This document shows positions 1 to 6,977 of a stretch of DNA of 10,517 nt, piece after piece. The stretch is from an uncultured Campylobacter sp. Its GTDB lineage: Bacteria; Campylobacterota; Campylobacteria; Campylobacterales; Campylobacteraceae. Below the pieces are notes generated by a model. That model was not told where the DNA came from, did no database searches, and worked only from the letters and a program-made list of their open reading frames with translations. The stretch is from contig NZ_CALIJF010000122.1 in NCBI RefSeq assembly GCF_938018035.1, positions 1 through 10,517 of the forward strand, written 5' to 3'. The first letter of the stretch is position 1. The number at the start of each line of letters is the position of its first letter. The position numbers and the translations under genes are program-made.

Positions 1-38
1 CCGCTGTCCGCGCGGCGAGTTCCAAATTCGTCTAGAAC

Positions 39-869
39 TTAGATTTTCCTCACTAGCTCGGGGATTATCGCTTCGAAATTCACCCCCTCGTAGTCCTTGC
101 GCTCCTCGTCGTTCATCGTCTCTTTTATCGTGCTGACGACGAAGTCCGCGGCGATGCGAACCGCCGTTTCCAACGACTTGCCGCGCATTATCGCGCCGAA
201 GGCTACGGCCGCGAAAATATCGCCGGTGCCATTAAATTTAACCGGCAGCAGCTCGTGAAAATACTCGTTCGTTCTGCCCGTGCGCGCATCGTAGCTGAAA
301 ACCCCGCACTGATCGGCGATGTAGCCGATACCCTTTAAAATAACCTGCCTGGCGCCCAACTCTCGAAGCCTTGCAAGCAGATCCATGATGAAATCCCTAT
401 CCGCATCCTCTCGGTACGGCACGCCTGTAATCGCGCAGGCCTCGGTGATATTGGGCGTGATGACGTCGGCCTTGGCGCACAGAAGCGCCATCATACGGGC
501 AAAATCCTCGTTAAAGCCAGGATAAAATACGCCGTTATCGCCCATGCAAGGATCGACTAAAATGATCTTACCCGCGCCGCCAAAGCTCGCAAATAGCTCG
601 CCCATAATCTCGATCTGTGCCGCCGAGCCCAAAAAGCCCGTGTAGATGCCGTCAAATACCACTCCGCGGTCTTTCCAATGCGCCATGATCGCGCGTATTT
701 GAGAGCTTAGATCGCAAAAGGTGTAGCCCGAAAAGCCCGTATGCATCGATAAAACCGCCGTAGGGATCACGCTCGTGCTCATCCCCATCGCGCTTAGTAT
801 CGGCAAGGCGACGGTCAGCGAAACCTTGCCCACGCAGGATATATCTTGAACGGTAAGAACTTTTTTCAT
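39..869 (-). CDS. Pyridoxal/pyridoxamine kinase, PdxY/PdxK-like (vitamin B6 salvage)
   Basis: Cytoplasmic ribokinase-fold kinase that phosphorylates pyridoxal or pyridoxamine with ATP to feed the PLP pool. The 276-residue length fits the family. The N-terminal strand has the family pattern VQDISCVGKVSLTVALPI (residues 7-24). A VDP..GDNG block lies at 105-113, TPNITEA at 138-144, and the anion-hole and catalytic motif NGTGD at 213-217, where D217 is the expected base. The reading frame can begin at GTG 872, but the ATG at 869 is preferred because AGGA sits about six bases before it. The N-terminus resembles the Firmicute-type pyridoxamine kinases more than E. coli PdxY (from memory). The gene diverges from menA and stands alone here. 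Base composition matches its neighbours. Which vitamer it prefers cannot be read from the sequence. An HMP kinase (ThiD) is the main alternative but fits less well. Confidence 0.88.
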   Translation of the reverse strand: MKKVLTVQDISCVGKVSLTVALPILSAMGMSTSVIPTAVLSMHTGFSGYTFCDLSSQIRAIMAHWKDRGVVFDGIYTGFLGSAAQIEIMGELFASFGGAGKIILVDPCMGDNGVFYPGFNEDFARMMALLCAKADVITPNITEACAITGVPYREDADRDFIMDLLARLRELGARQVILKGIGYIADQCGVFSYDARTGRTNEYFHELLPVKFNGTGDIFAAVAFGAIMRGKSLETAVRIAADFVVSTIKETMNDEERKDYEGVNFEAIIPELVRKI

Positions 870-872
870 CAC

Positions 873-1043
873 AATTCCTAAAATTTTTGGCTCTATTTTA
901 CCGCTATTTATATTAAAAAGGCGAATTTAAATAAAATTTACTCTACGAATAGTCTAAATTTATGATATTTTTGGCGTTTTTCCGCTAAATTTTATCTCGA
1001 GTTCGCCGTAAATTCGGCTCTAAAAATCAACAAAAGGCAAAAA
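873..1043. promoter_or_regulatory. Divergent intergenic region, pyridoxamine kinase / menA
   Basis: AT-rich spacer between two divergent genes, so both promoters should lie here. For the minus-strand kinase, TATAAA at 912-907 is a possible -10. For menA, TATGAT at 961-966 is a possible -10 and AAAAGG at 1032-1037 is the ribosome binding site. No clear -35 boxes or inverted-repeat operator were seen. Exact promoter placement is a guess; only the divergent arrangement is firm. Confidence 0.35.
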
Positions 1044-1946
1044 ATGATAACCGCAAAGGCTCTTTACGCATCCGCTCGCCTTAGATCGCTTCCGCTTAGC
1101 GTCTCGGGCGTGTTGCTCGGTAGCGGCGCAGCTTACGGCGCGGGCGTATTTAGAGCGGATATTTTCGCACTGGCGCTGCTTACAACGTTGCTGTTTCAGG
1201 TACTCAGCGACTACGCTAACGACTATGGCGACGCGGTAAAAGGCACCGACGACGAGGGCAGACTGGGGCCGCGCCGCGCGATCCAAACTGGGCAGATGAG
1301 CGCCGAGCAGATGAAGCGCGTCATAGTCGTTACGGCTCTGCTTTCGGCATTTTCGAGCCTTGCGCTAAACGTTTTGGCGTTTGGCGAGCGGTTTTATCTC
1401 GTGCTACTGTTTTTGGCGCTAGGCGGCGCGTCGATATACGCGGCGATCCGCTACACCGTGGGAGCCGGCGCATACGGGTATCGGGGGCTCGGCGACGTTT
1501 TCGTGTTTTTGTTTTTCGGGCTTTTGAGCGTGCTGGGCTCGTATTTTTTATACGCGCGCTCGCTTGATGCGGCGCTGCTGCTGCCTGCGTGCGCGTGCGG
1601 TATGCTAAGCACCGCCGTGCTAAATCTCAATAACATGCGCGACATCCAAAACGACGCGCTCAAAGGCAAACGCACGATCCCCGTTCGTATCGGACTGCGC
1701 GCGGCCAAGCGCTATCACTACGCGCTGATCGCCGGCGGTGCGGGGCTAATGCTTTGCTACTCGCTTTTGCGCGGAGATTCAGGCGTAAAACTACTCTACA
1801 TAGCTAGCTTTGTGCCGCTTATTCGGCATTTCTTTTTCGTCTTAAAAGTGCGGGAGTGTCGCGACTTCGACGGACAGCTAAAGGTCGTCGCGCTCTGCAC
1901 GTTTGCGATGTCGGCGCTATTTTTCGTCGGGGAGATTTTGGGCTAA
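1044..1946 (+). CDS. menA: 1,4-dihydroxy-2-naphthoate polyprenyltransferase (MenA)
   Basis: Integral membrane UbiA-superfamily enzyme that attaches the polyprenyl tail to 1,4-dihydroxy-2-naphthoate, giving demethylmenaquinone. The 300 residues match the MenA family (E. coli about 308). The N-terminal LRSLPLSVSG is typical. The first Asp-rich motif is NDYGDAVKGTD at 59-69, followed by R..GP.RA.Q.G. The central YGYRGLGDVFVFLFFG (144-159) is a MenA signature, and the second Asp-rich motif NNMRDIQND lies at 196-204 (D200, D204) with GKRT after it. The rest is hydrophobic, about eight or nine membrane helices. ATG 1044 has AAAAGG seven bases upstream. These motifs are MenA-like rather than those of UbiA or MqnP, which matters because well-studied Campylobacters make menaquinone through futalosine. 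No other men genes are in the window. Confidence 0.88.
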   Translation: MITAKALYASARLRSLPLSVSGVLLGSGAAYGAGVFRADIFALALLTTLLFQVLSDYANDYGDAVKGTDDEGRLGPRRAIQTGQMSAEQMKRVIVVTALLSAFSSLALNVLAFGERFYLVLLFLALGGASIYAAIRYTVGAGAYGYRGLGDVFVFLFFGLLSVLGSYFLYARSLDAALLLPACACGMLSTAVLNLNNMRDIQNDALKGKRTIPVRIGLRAAKRYHYALIAGGAGLMLCYSLLRGDSGVKLLYIASFVPLIRHFFFVLKVRECRDFDGQLKVVALCTFAMSALFFVGEILG

Positions 1947-1967
1947 ATTTGAATTAAATTTAAAATC

Positions 1968-1999
1968 AAGCGCGCCTCTCGGCCCGTTTCGAGGCGCTT
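1968..1999 (-). terminator. Candidate terminator hairpin between convergent menA and mleA
   Basis: AAGCGCGCCTC at 1968-1978 pairs with GAGGCGCTT at 1991-1999, with a two-base bulge and a 12-base loop. Read on the minus strand, the stem is followed by GATTTTAAATTTAATT, which is T-rich but not a clean run. On the plus strand no T tract follows. It sits 22 bases after the menA stop, so it could serve either the menA or the leftward mleA transcript. The imperfect stem makes this a weak call. Confidence 0.35.
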
Positions 2000-2038
2000 A
2001 ACCGAGATAAAATTGAAAACACACGCACATTAAACCTA

Positions 2039-2057
2039 CGCCCGGTCCCTTCGGGCG
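2039..2057. repeat. GC-rich inverted repeat (hairpin)
   Basis: CGCCCG (2039-2044) and CGGGCG (2052-2057) form a perfect six-base stem around a seven-base loop GTCCCTT. No T tract follows on either strand, so it is not a standard terminator. It could be an RNA stem in the leftward transcript or a dispersed palindromic element. I found no second copy in this window. Confidence 0.3.
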
Positions 2058-2182
2058 CCACTCGGTTGAGTTTTGAGTAAATTGTGCGAGGCAAACCGCA
2101 AGAATTATACAAACAAGCGCCGCGCCACCCGAGCTTTCAATGTATCAAATTTCAGCGATCTCGCGTCAAAATTCGCGCACAT

Positions 2183-2338
2183 TTATGCTGCTTTGACCGC
2201 ATTTTGCTCTGCGCGAGTTTGCGCCGCCTCGTTTTGTGATAGCTCCCGCCATTCATCGAAGCGGCGCTTAAGGATTGTGAGCGCGTAGAATACTTGCCGA
2301 TAGAATCGCTTGCTGAGCGTATTGTTACCAGCCGCCAT
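2183..2338 (-). CDS. Small hypothetical protein, 51 residues, downstream of mleA
   Basis: Unrecognised short ORF that begins 24 bases after the mleA stop, on the same strand. It starts MAAGNNTLSKRFYRQVFYAL and continues with a helix-prone stretch, KRRFDEWRELSQNEAAQ, before ending in VKAA. Codon choice at third positions is mixed and resembles real genes of the window. Composition is that of a soluble, charged helical or coiled-coil peptide, unlike the Ser/Arg/Cys-rich translation of the opposite strand. The weak point is the start: no Shine-Dalgarno precedes ATG 2338, only GGAAAA about 15 bases upstream. Translation would therefore depend on coupling to mleA. It could instead be the remnant of a longer gene that lost its 5' part when mleA inserted. 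Function unknown. Confidence 0.4.
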   Translation of the reverse strand: MAAGNNTLSKRFYRQVFYALTILKRRFDEWRELSQNEAAQTRAEQNAVKAA

Positions 2339-2362
2339 TTCTATTATCGGCTTTTCCGTGCT

Positions 2363-3991
2363 TTAGTACTCCGGTTTCCAGATACAGTTTTTGACCGTTT
2401 TTTCCACGTTATCCGTTGCAACGCGGTTTAATTTTTGACGGACGGCACAAGAGGCGACTGCGACGGCAACCGCTTCGGAAAATTCCGTCAGCCGCGCTAC
2501 CGGCGGTAAAACCGCTTCTCCGGGTTTTCCGGTTTCAAGAAAGGCTCCAAGCGAATGTGCAGCTGCTGAGATCATTTCATCCGTCACGAGCTTTGAATTT
2601 ACCGCGATACTGCCTAATCCCAATCCCGGATAAATCAGCGCGTTATTTGCCTGCCCGATTGTGTACGTGACGCCCTTGTATTCCACCGGATCGGCAGGAA
2701 TTCCCGTTGCCACCATTGCGCGGCCATCCGACCAATGAATTAAGTCTGAAGCCGTAGCTTCAGCCAGTTCCGTAGGATTACTGAGCGGAAAAATAATCGG
2801 GTGCTCGCACCATGACGCCATAGCGCGAACGATCTCTTCCGTAAAGGTTTTCGGCGCTGTCGATGTTCCCACAAGGATCGTCGGACGTATGGCCATAACC
2901 GCTTTTGTAAGAGAGACGAGCTCTCTCACATTACCAAATTCGCTACGTTTTCGCGCAAACGGTTTTTGTTCGGGCGTCAGGTCGTCCATGTCGTCGAACA
3001 GCAGCCCCTGCTTATCCACCATATAAAAACGGCTGCGGGCTTCGTCTTCGGAAAGACCTTGCGCGACCATTTCTCTGAATATGCGATCCGTGATTCCCGC
3101 TCCTGCCGTTCCCGCGCCGAAGCACAGATATACCTGCTCCGTAAGCTTTTGCCCGTTGATTTTCATAGCGCCGAGAATTCCCGCAAGTGTAATAATTCCG
3201 GTTCCTTGACAGTCGTCGTTGAATACAGGCAAAGTTTTCTGATATGTTTGTAAAACCTTTGCGGCATTCGATCTGCCGAAGTCTTCAAAGTGAAGGTATA
3301 AGTCGGGGAAAAGTTTTTCCGCCGTCGTTACAAATTGATCGATGAAGCGGTAATATCTATCGCCGTATATTCTCTTGTGGCGATTTCCGAGATAGAGCGG
3401 ATCATTCAGCAGCGCTTCCCTATTCGTTCCGCAATCCAGCACGACTGGCAGTACTGATTTCGGGTCAATTCCGGCGGCGGCAGTATAGACCATCAGTTTT
3501 CCTACGGAGATATCAACGCCGTTCGTTCCCCAGTCGCCGATACCGAGAATTTCTTCCGCGTCGGTCGCAACGATAAGTCTGATGTGTCTGTCACCGGCGG
3601 CATGACGGAGCGCATCTTCAATTTGCTCAGGAGCGTCGATCGACAAAAATGCCGCACCCTGCGTATCGACAAACTGCTCACTGTACTGTTCGATACTTTC
3701 TGCGATAACCGGATCATAAACAATCGGCATCAACTCTACAATATGTTCATGGAATACGTGATAGAAAAGCGTTCGGTTGTGATTGAAAACATCCATAAGA
3801 AATCTTCTCTTTTCTATTTTGGAAGTTTTTCGTTCCATCTGGCGGTAGATCCTGTTGGCTTGCGTTTCGATATCGTCGATACACGGAGGAAGCAGTCCTT
3901 CCAGATGATACTTTTTCCTTTCTTCGGCAGAAAATGCCGTTCCCTTGTTCAAAAACGCATCATTGATGCGGTCATAGCCGTACTTTTCCAT
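2363..3991 (-). CDS. mleA: Malolactic enzyme (malic enzyme superfamily)
   Basis: Cytoplasmic NAD- and Mn-dependent enzyme, predicted to decarboxylate L-malate directly to L-lactate. The 542 residues match lactic-acid-bacterial malolactic enzymes (about 540) rather than E. coli MaeA (565). Family landmarks include FLNKGTAFSAEERKKYHLEG (13-32), MPIVYDP around 88-94, LPVVLDCGTNREALLNDPLY near 185-204, HFEDFGRSNAA, the NAD-binding FGAGTAGAGI, FARKRSEF, and a C-terminus ending W.PEY as in malolactic enzymes. ATG 3991 has AAAGGAG five bases upstream. No malate permease gene (mleP) is adjacent. AAATTT, common elsewhere in the window, does not occur in these 1629 bases, and codon style differs from its neighbours. 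I infer horizontal acquisition, plausibly from a Firmicute. A plain NAD-malic enzyme (pyruvate-forming) is the alternative. Confidence 0.85.
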   Translation of the reverse strand: MEKYGYDRINDAFLNKGTAFSAEERKKYHLEGLLPPCIDDIETQANRIYRQMERKTSKIEKRRFLMDVFNHNRTLFYHVFHEHIVELMPIVYDPVIAESIEQYSEQFVDTQGAAFLSIDAPEQIEDALRHAAGDRHIRLIVATDAEEILGIGDWGTNGVDISVGKLMVYTAAAGIDPKSVLPVVLDCGTNREALLNDPLYLGNRHKRIYGDRYYRFIDQFVTTAEKLFPDLYLHFEDFGRSNAAKVLQTYQKTLPVFNDDCQGTGIITLAGILGAMKINGQKLTEQVYLCFGAGTAGAGITDRIFREMVAQGLSEDEARSRFYMVDKQGLLFDDMDDLTPEQKPFARKRSEFGNVRELVSLTKAVMAIRPTILVGTSTAPKTFTEEIVRAMASWCEHPIIFPLSNPTELAEATASDLIHWSDGRAMVATGIPADPVEYKGVTYTIGQANNALIYPGLGLGSIAVNSKLVTDEMISAAAHSLGAFLETGKPGEAVLPPVARLTEFSEAVAVAVASCAVRQKLNRVATDNVEKTVKNCIWKPEY

Positions 3992-3996
3992 ATGTG

Positions 3997-4043
3997 CTCC
4001 TTTGTTTTATTTGAGTCTTGCTTTTCGATTCGAATAAATTATA
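3997..4043 (-). promoter_or_regulatory. mleA promoter, leader and operator-like repeat
   Basis: On the minus strand a perfect -10 TATAAT lies at 4043-4038, which would start transcription near 4031. An inverted repeat TTCGATTCGAA (4024-4034) covers that start site, where a repressor or activator could bind. AAAGGAG at 4003-3997 is the ribosome binding site. No good -35 is present at normal spacing; TTGATA lies 20 bases upstream. The -10 and ribosome binding site are clear, the operator is a guess. Confidence 0.5.
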
Positions 4044-4183
4044 CTGCTTCAGCCTAAATTTACTATCAATCAAAATTTTACCGCGCAAGGGTGCTTCGTA
4101 TGGATAAATTTAATCAATCGAGCGAAATTTTACCGCAAATAGAGGCGATGAAAAGATGGCGAAAACGCAGCAACAGGCAATGC

Positions 4184-4218
4184 AAATTTAAAAGCGGCTC
4201 TGCCGAAACAGAGCCGCT
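4184..4218 (-). terminator. Rho-independent terminator of assT
   Basis: A perfect ten-base stem, AGCGGCTCTG (4193-4202) and CAGAGCCGCT (4209-4218), encloses a six-base loop CCGAAA. Read leftward from assT, the stem is followed by TTTTAAATTT. It starts about 12 bases past the assT stop codon. This is the strongest intrinsic terminator in the window. Confidence 0.9.
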
Positions 4219-4229
4219 CAATTTAAATT

Positions 4230-6077
4230 TTACTTCTCAAACGCCTTTTCTAGGCTAAACGGAAACGCCTGATAGCCCATCGCGTTGGTCATTTTGATCT
4301 CGATTGACGGCTCTTTTGCGCCCCATTCAAACTCGTTGATGTGAGGGCTAGGCACACCGACCGGACGGCCTTTGACGATGTCAAACTGCATGCCCGCGAC
4401 CGCAGAGTAAACCATCACGCTATCTAGGTCGTCTTGATACTGCGCAAGCGATGTAACCGAGCTGTACCACTCGCTGCCGCGCTGTTTGCCGTATTCCCAA
4501 ACCTGCTCGACGGTCTTGGCGTTCTCGTCGATTTTATAAACGACCGCGCGGGAGTATTTCATACCCGCCATCGCAGGCTGCTCCATACCGCGTGTGTCGC
4601 CGTTGTCAAAGACGGTGAGATATACGACGCCCTTTTTGGACTTGCTGTCGATTCGGAAAGCCGTATGCTGCGTCCACTGCCAGTCAAATCCGCCCGTTTC
4701 GCTCTCATATCCCGGGCATTTTGAGTACTCGTCCTCGCAGACGATCTTTTTGCCATCTTTATCTACAGGCTGGAGCAAATAGCCTTTAAACTGATCCTTC
4801 CAGCCTTTGTGCGCGCCCATTATCCATTTGACTTTTTTGTCGCGGCCGATCTTGATGACGGCGTCTTGGTGGCGGCTGGAGATGATGATGCTATCGTCGC
4901 TTGGATCATAATCCACGCTATTTACGTGCGCCCAGTTGCGTCCGGGGCCAGAGCCCACGATGTCGCCCCATTTTTCGTTCATATCCATCGCGGCCAGCTC
5001 GTCCGAACTCGCGGTGTGGCCCGCCTTGCTAGCGTCGATATTTAGACACACGGCCCCCTGATCAAGCGTTTTTAGCACGATGTCGCGGTACGGATCGAGA
5101 ATTTCATACAGCCTAAAATCATCCACGACGTTGCCGTCTCTATCAACCTCGACGATGACATCGCGCACGGTGCGGACGTTTTTGCCGTCGGCGCGCTTAT
5201 AGTTGGCATTTGCCGCGCGGAGGAAATAGTGTCCGTTTTGCGCAACATCCATGGAGTGCGAGAAGTCGTTATAACCCGCAGGTAGCTCGCGGTTAAAGAT
5301 TTCACGTCCCATTATGTCGTATTTTGCGTATCTTTGGCCGTAACCCCATGTCATCGCGCCGTCGTCGTTTTGTTTAAAGCCCATCATGACGCCCGCGCTA
5401 AAGGGCTGCTTGAGGTCGTAAATTTTACTCGGCTCCAGGTACCAGCGCACTTCGCCCTTAGTGTCTAGGATGAAGTTATTGGGGCTGTAGTTCCACTCGA
5501 TCGCACCGCCAGCGGGGTTGTTCCACACGACTTTGGTGCCCTTGCCCGTTTTATTTACGAAGTTATTTACGTAGTAGAGGCGGTTGGCAAATTTTGCGCT
5601 CGGAGCCTTTACAACCTCGATTTTATCAAACAGCGCACCCTTTTGAGACGGCATGCCAGAGCTCTCTAGATAAATCGCCGGAGCGTAAATTTTATAGCTT
5701 TCTTTTACGTGCTCGGTTTGGCCCTTATAAATTTTATCGTACTCGACCTCGACGGTATTTTGATAGTCGGGGTAAAGCCCGAAAACTGGAATTCCGCCGT
5801 GCGTGCGAAGGTGCTTGTCGGCGACCTTATAGCTGATCGTCTGACCGTCCGGCTTTGGCACGATGGTGACTTTCGCGTTTGCTAGCGTGTAGCCGCCGTT
5901 TTTGATGACCGCCGTTAGAGGCGCGATGTCGTACGGGTTTACGACCACTTCGCCGATCTTACCTGGGATGCCGTAGTCTATGTGCGCGCCGCTAGGTCCG
6001 CCGATAGCCAGCGCGGCCGTGCTTAGACCGCCTAAAAGCGCCACAGCTAGCGCAAATGAGGAAAGAGTTCGCTTCAT
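4230..6077 (-). CDS. assT: Periplasmic arylsulfate sulfotransferase (AssT/AstA)
   Basis: Transfers sulfate from one phenolic sulfate ester to another phenol without PAPS, in the periplasm. It has 615 residues. The signal peptide MKRTLSSFALAVALLGG...AALA probably ends at residue 24. The catalytic set can be aligned from memory to the E. coli CFT073 enzyme: H274 (HSMD), H384 (WAHVNSVDYD), R402 (SSRHQDAV) and the sulfurylated histidine H471 (WTQHTAF), matching His252, His356, Arg374 and His436. C447 and C454 flank a short loop (CEDEYSKC) and should form the single structural disulfide known in AssT; C344 is the only other cysteine. ATG 6077 has AAAGGAG at 6090-6084. The gene diverges from dsbL-dsbI, whose products should oxidise this disulfide, and ends in a strong terminator. 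The physiological substrate is unknown; host or dietary phenol sulfates are plausible. Confidence 0.95.
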   Translation of the reverse strand: MKRTLSSFALAVALLGGLSTAALAIGGPSGAHIDYGIPGKIGEVVVNPYDIAPLTAVIKNGGYTLANAKVTIVPKPDGQTISYKVADKHLRTHGGIPVFGLYPDYQNTVEVEYDKIYKGQTEHVKESYKIYAPAIYLESSGMPSQKGALFDKIEVVKAPSAKFANRLYYVNNFVNKTGKGTKVVWNNPAGGAIEWNYSPNNFILDTKGEVRWYLEPSKIYDLKQPFSAGVMMGFKQNDDGAMTWGYGQRYAKYDIMGREIFNRELPAGYNDFSHSMDVAQNGHYFLRAANANYKRADGKNVRTVRDVIVEVDRDGNVVDDFRLYEILDPYRDIVLKTLDQGAVCLNIDASKAGHTASSDELAAMDMNEKWGDIVGSGPGRNWAHVNSVDYDPSDDSIIISSRHQDAVIKIGRDKKVKWIMGAHKGWKDQFKGYLLQPVDKDGKKIVCEDEYSKCPGYESETGGFDWQWTQHTAFRIDSKSKKGVVYLTVFDNGDTRGMEQPAMAGMKYSRAVVYKIDENAKTVEQVWEYGKQRGSEWYSSVTSLAQYQDDLDSVMVYSAVAGMQFDIVKGRPVGVPSPHINEFEWGAKEPSIEIKMTNAMGYQAFPFSLEKAFEK

Positions 6078-6311
6078 CTTATTCTCCTTTGAATTGGTTT
6101 GATATCGTAATTTTAATCAACCTCGCTAACGTAGAAATCACGCGTTTATTAAAACTTGCTTAATTGTAAAAAATAATTTCAAATTTTAGCTTTTGCGCCA
6201 AAATTTAGCCGAAATTCTATAAATTTAATCTAAAATTTATCTTAGCGTGAGTTTTGCGGCGGCAAAAGGGTATAAAATTAACTCAAACAAAATCATTTTA
6301 AGGAGCATTCC
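6078..6311. promoter_or_regulatory. Divergent regulatory region assT / dsbL
   Basis: This 234-base AT-rich spacer must hold both promoters. For dsbL, TATAAAAT at 6271-6278 is a good -10, about 34 bases before the ribosome binding site AAGGAG at 6300-6305; no clear -35 is seen. For assT, TACAAT at 6168-6163 on the minus strand is a weak -10 candidate. A shared spacer would allow joint control of the sulfotransferase and its folding factors. I saw no convincing operator repeat. Confidence 0.45.
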
Positions 6312-6968
6312 ATGAACCTACTTTCTAAATTTAGCAAAGGCTTTCTAGCAGTCGCGATGTTTGGCGCCATAAGCGCTGCCGCGTTTACCGAGGGCGAGGA
6401 CTACGTCAAGCTAGAAAAACCGCTACCCGTAGAGCAAAACACACTGGTTAAGGTCTTTAGCTACGCATGCCCGTTTTGCTACAAATACGACAAAACCGTC
6501 ACGTCAAAGGTCGTAGAAAAGGTCGCGGGGCTAAAATACGTGCCGTTTCATCTAAAAACCAAGGGCGAATACGGCGAGGCGGCGAGTAAAATTTTTGCCG
6601 TTTTAGCCGTGATGGACGAGGAAAAAGGCGTGAGCCTGCTAGATGAAAACTCGCTGTTTAAAAAAGCAAAATTTGCCTACTACAAGGCCTATCACGATCA
6701 AAAGCAGCGCTGGAGCGATGGTAAGGACGAGGCTGCGTTTTTAAAGACGGGGCTTGACGCGGCGGGTATCAGCGAAGCGGATTATCAAAAAAAGCTAGAG
6801 GATCCCAAAGTCGCCGAACTGCTTAAAAAATGGGACGAGAGCTACGACGTAGCGAAAATCCAAGGCGTGCCGGCGTTCGTCGTAAACGGCAAATACCTCA
6901 TCATGACGAAGTCCATCAGCTCTATCGACGGCATGGCGCAGCTAATTGAAGAGCTGCTTAAAAAATAG
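6312..6968 (+). CDS. dsbL: Thiol:disulfide oxidoreductase DsbL (DsbA family)
   Basis: Periplasmic thioredoxin-fold oxidase that donates a disulfide to a partner protein, expected here to be AssT. It has 218 residues with a signal peptide probably cleaved near residue 24 (SAAA/FTEG). The redox site is C53-P-F-C56 in FSYACPFCYKYD, the CPFC form and surroundings of uropathogenic E. coli DsbL rather than the CPHC of DsbA. The cis-proline loop is GVPAF (P187). The helical insert between the two halves is Lys-rich, though total acidic and basic residues look balanced. ATG 6312 is set by AAGGAG at 6300-6305. It forms an operon with dsbI (nine bases between the dsbL stop and the preferred dsbI ATG) and diverges from assT. 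In UPEC the three genes run assT-dsbL-dsbI on one strand, so the orientation differs here. A general DsbA is the alternative call. Confidence 0.88.
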   Translation: MNLLSKFSKGFLAVAMFGAISAAAFTEGEDYVKLEKPLPVEQNTLVKVFSYACPFCYKYDKTVTSKVVEKVAGLKYVPFHLKTKGEYGEAASKIFAVLAVMDEEKGVSLLDENSLFKKAKFAYYKAYHDQKQRWSDGKDEAAFLKTGLDAAGISEADYQKKLEDPKVAELLKKWDESYDVAKIQGVPAFVVNGKYLIMTKSISSIDGMAQLIEELLKK

Positions 6969-6977
6969 GGCGTGGGC

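Larger units (their letters stand above)
1947..2182. other. Non-coding stretch between menA and the small minus-strand ORF
   Basis: I see no convincing gene here. It holds two hairpins, listed separately (1968-1999 and 2039-2057). An open frame on the plus strand from TTG 2073 to 2288 has an implausible Ser/Arg/Cys-rich translation and no ribosome binding site. AAATTT words typical of the host are present (for example near 2147), so the atypical composition of the malolactic gene to the right does not extend this far. Confidence 0.5.

Noticed and set aside
1..38. Sequence left of the kinase stop codon, checked for a terminator or another gene end
   Set aside because: No stem followed by a T tract and too short to call a coding sequence.
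2031..2075. Possible tRNA-like 3' end (GGTCCCTTCGGGCGCCA)
   Set aside because: No acceptor, D or anticodon arms can be folded around it. The hairpin alone explains the pattern.
2106..2182. Second tiny minus-strand frame directly after the 51-codon ORF (starts MCANFDARSLKF)
   Set aside because: Only about 25 codons, no ribosome binding site, and nothing beyond chance openness supports it.
2073..2288. Plus-strand TTG-started open frame of 71 codons
   Set aside because: No ribosome binding site, a Ser/Arg/Cys-rich translation, and it overlaps the more protein-like minus-strand small ORF.
3584..4057. Long plus-strand open frame of 157 codons opposite the start of mleA
   Set aside because: It lies antisense to a clearly conserved enzyme and its translation follows from that coding constraint. 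No ribosome binding site or family pattern.
4100..4258. Plus-strand ORF of 52 codons starting MDKFNQSSEILPQIEAMKRW, with AAGGG upstream
   Set aside because: It runs through the assT terminator hairpin and into the antisense of the assT 3' end. The second half of its translation is dictated by those elements, so a real gene is unlikely.
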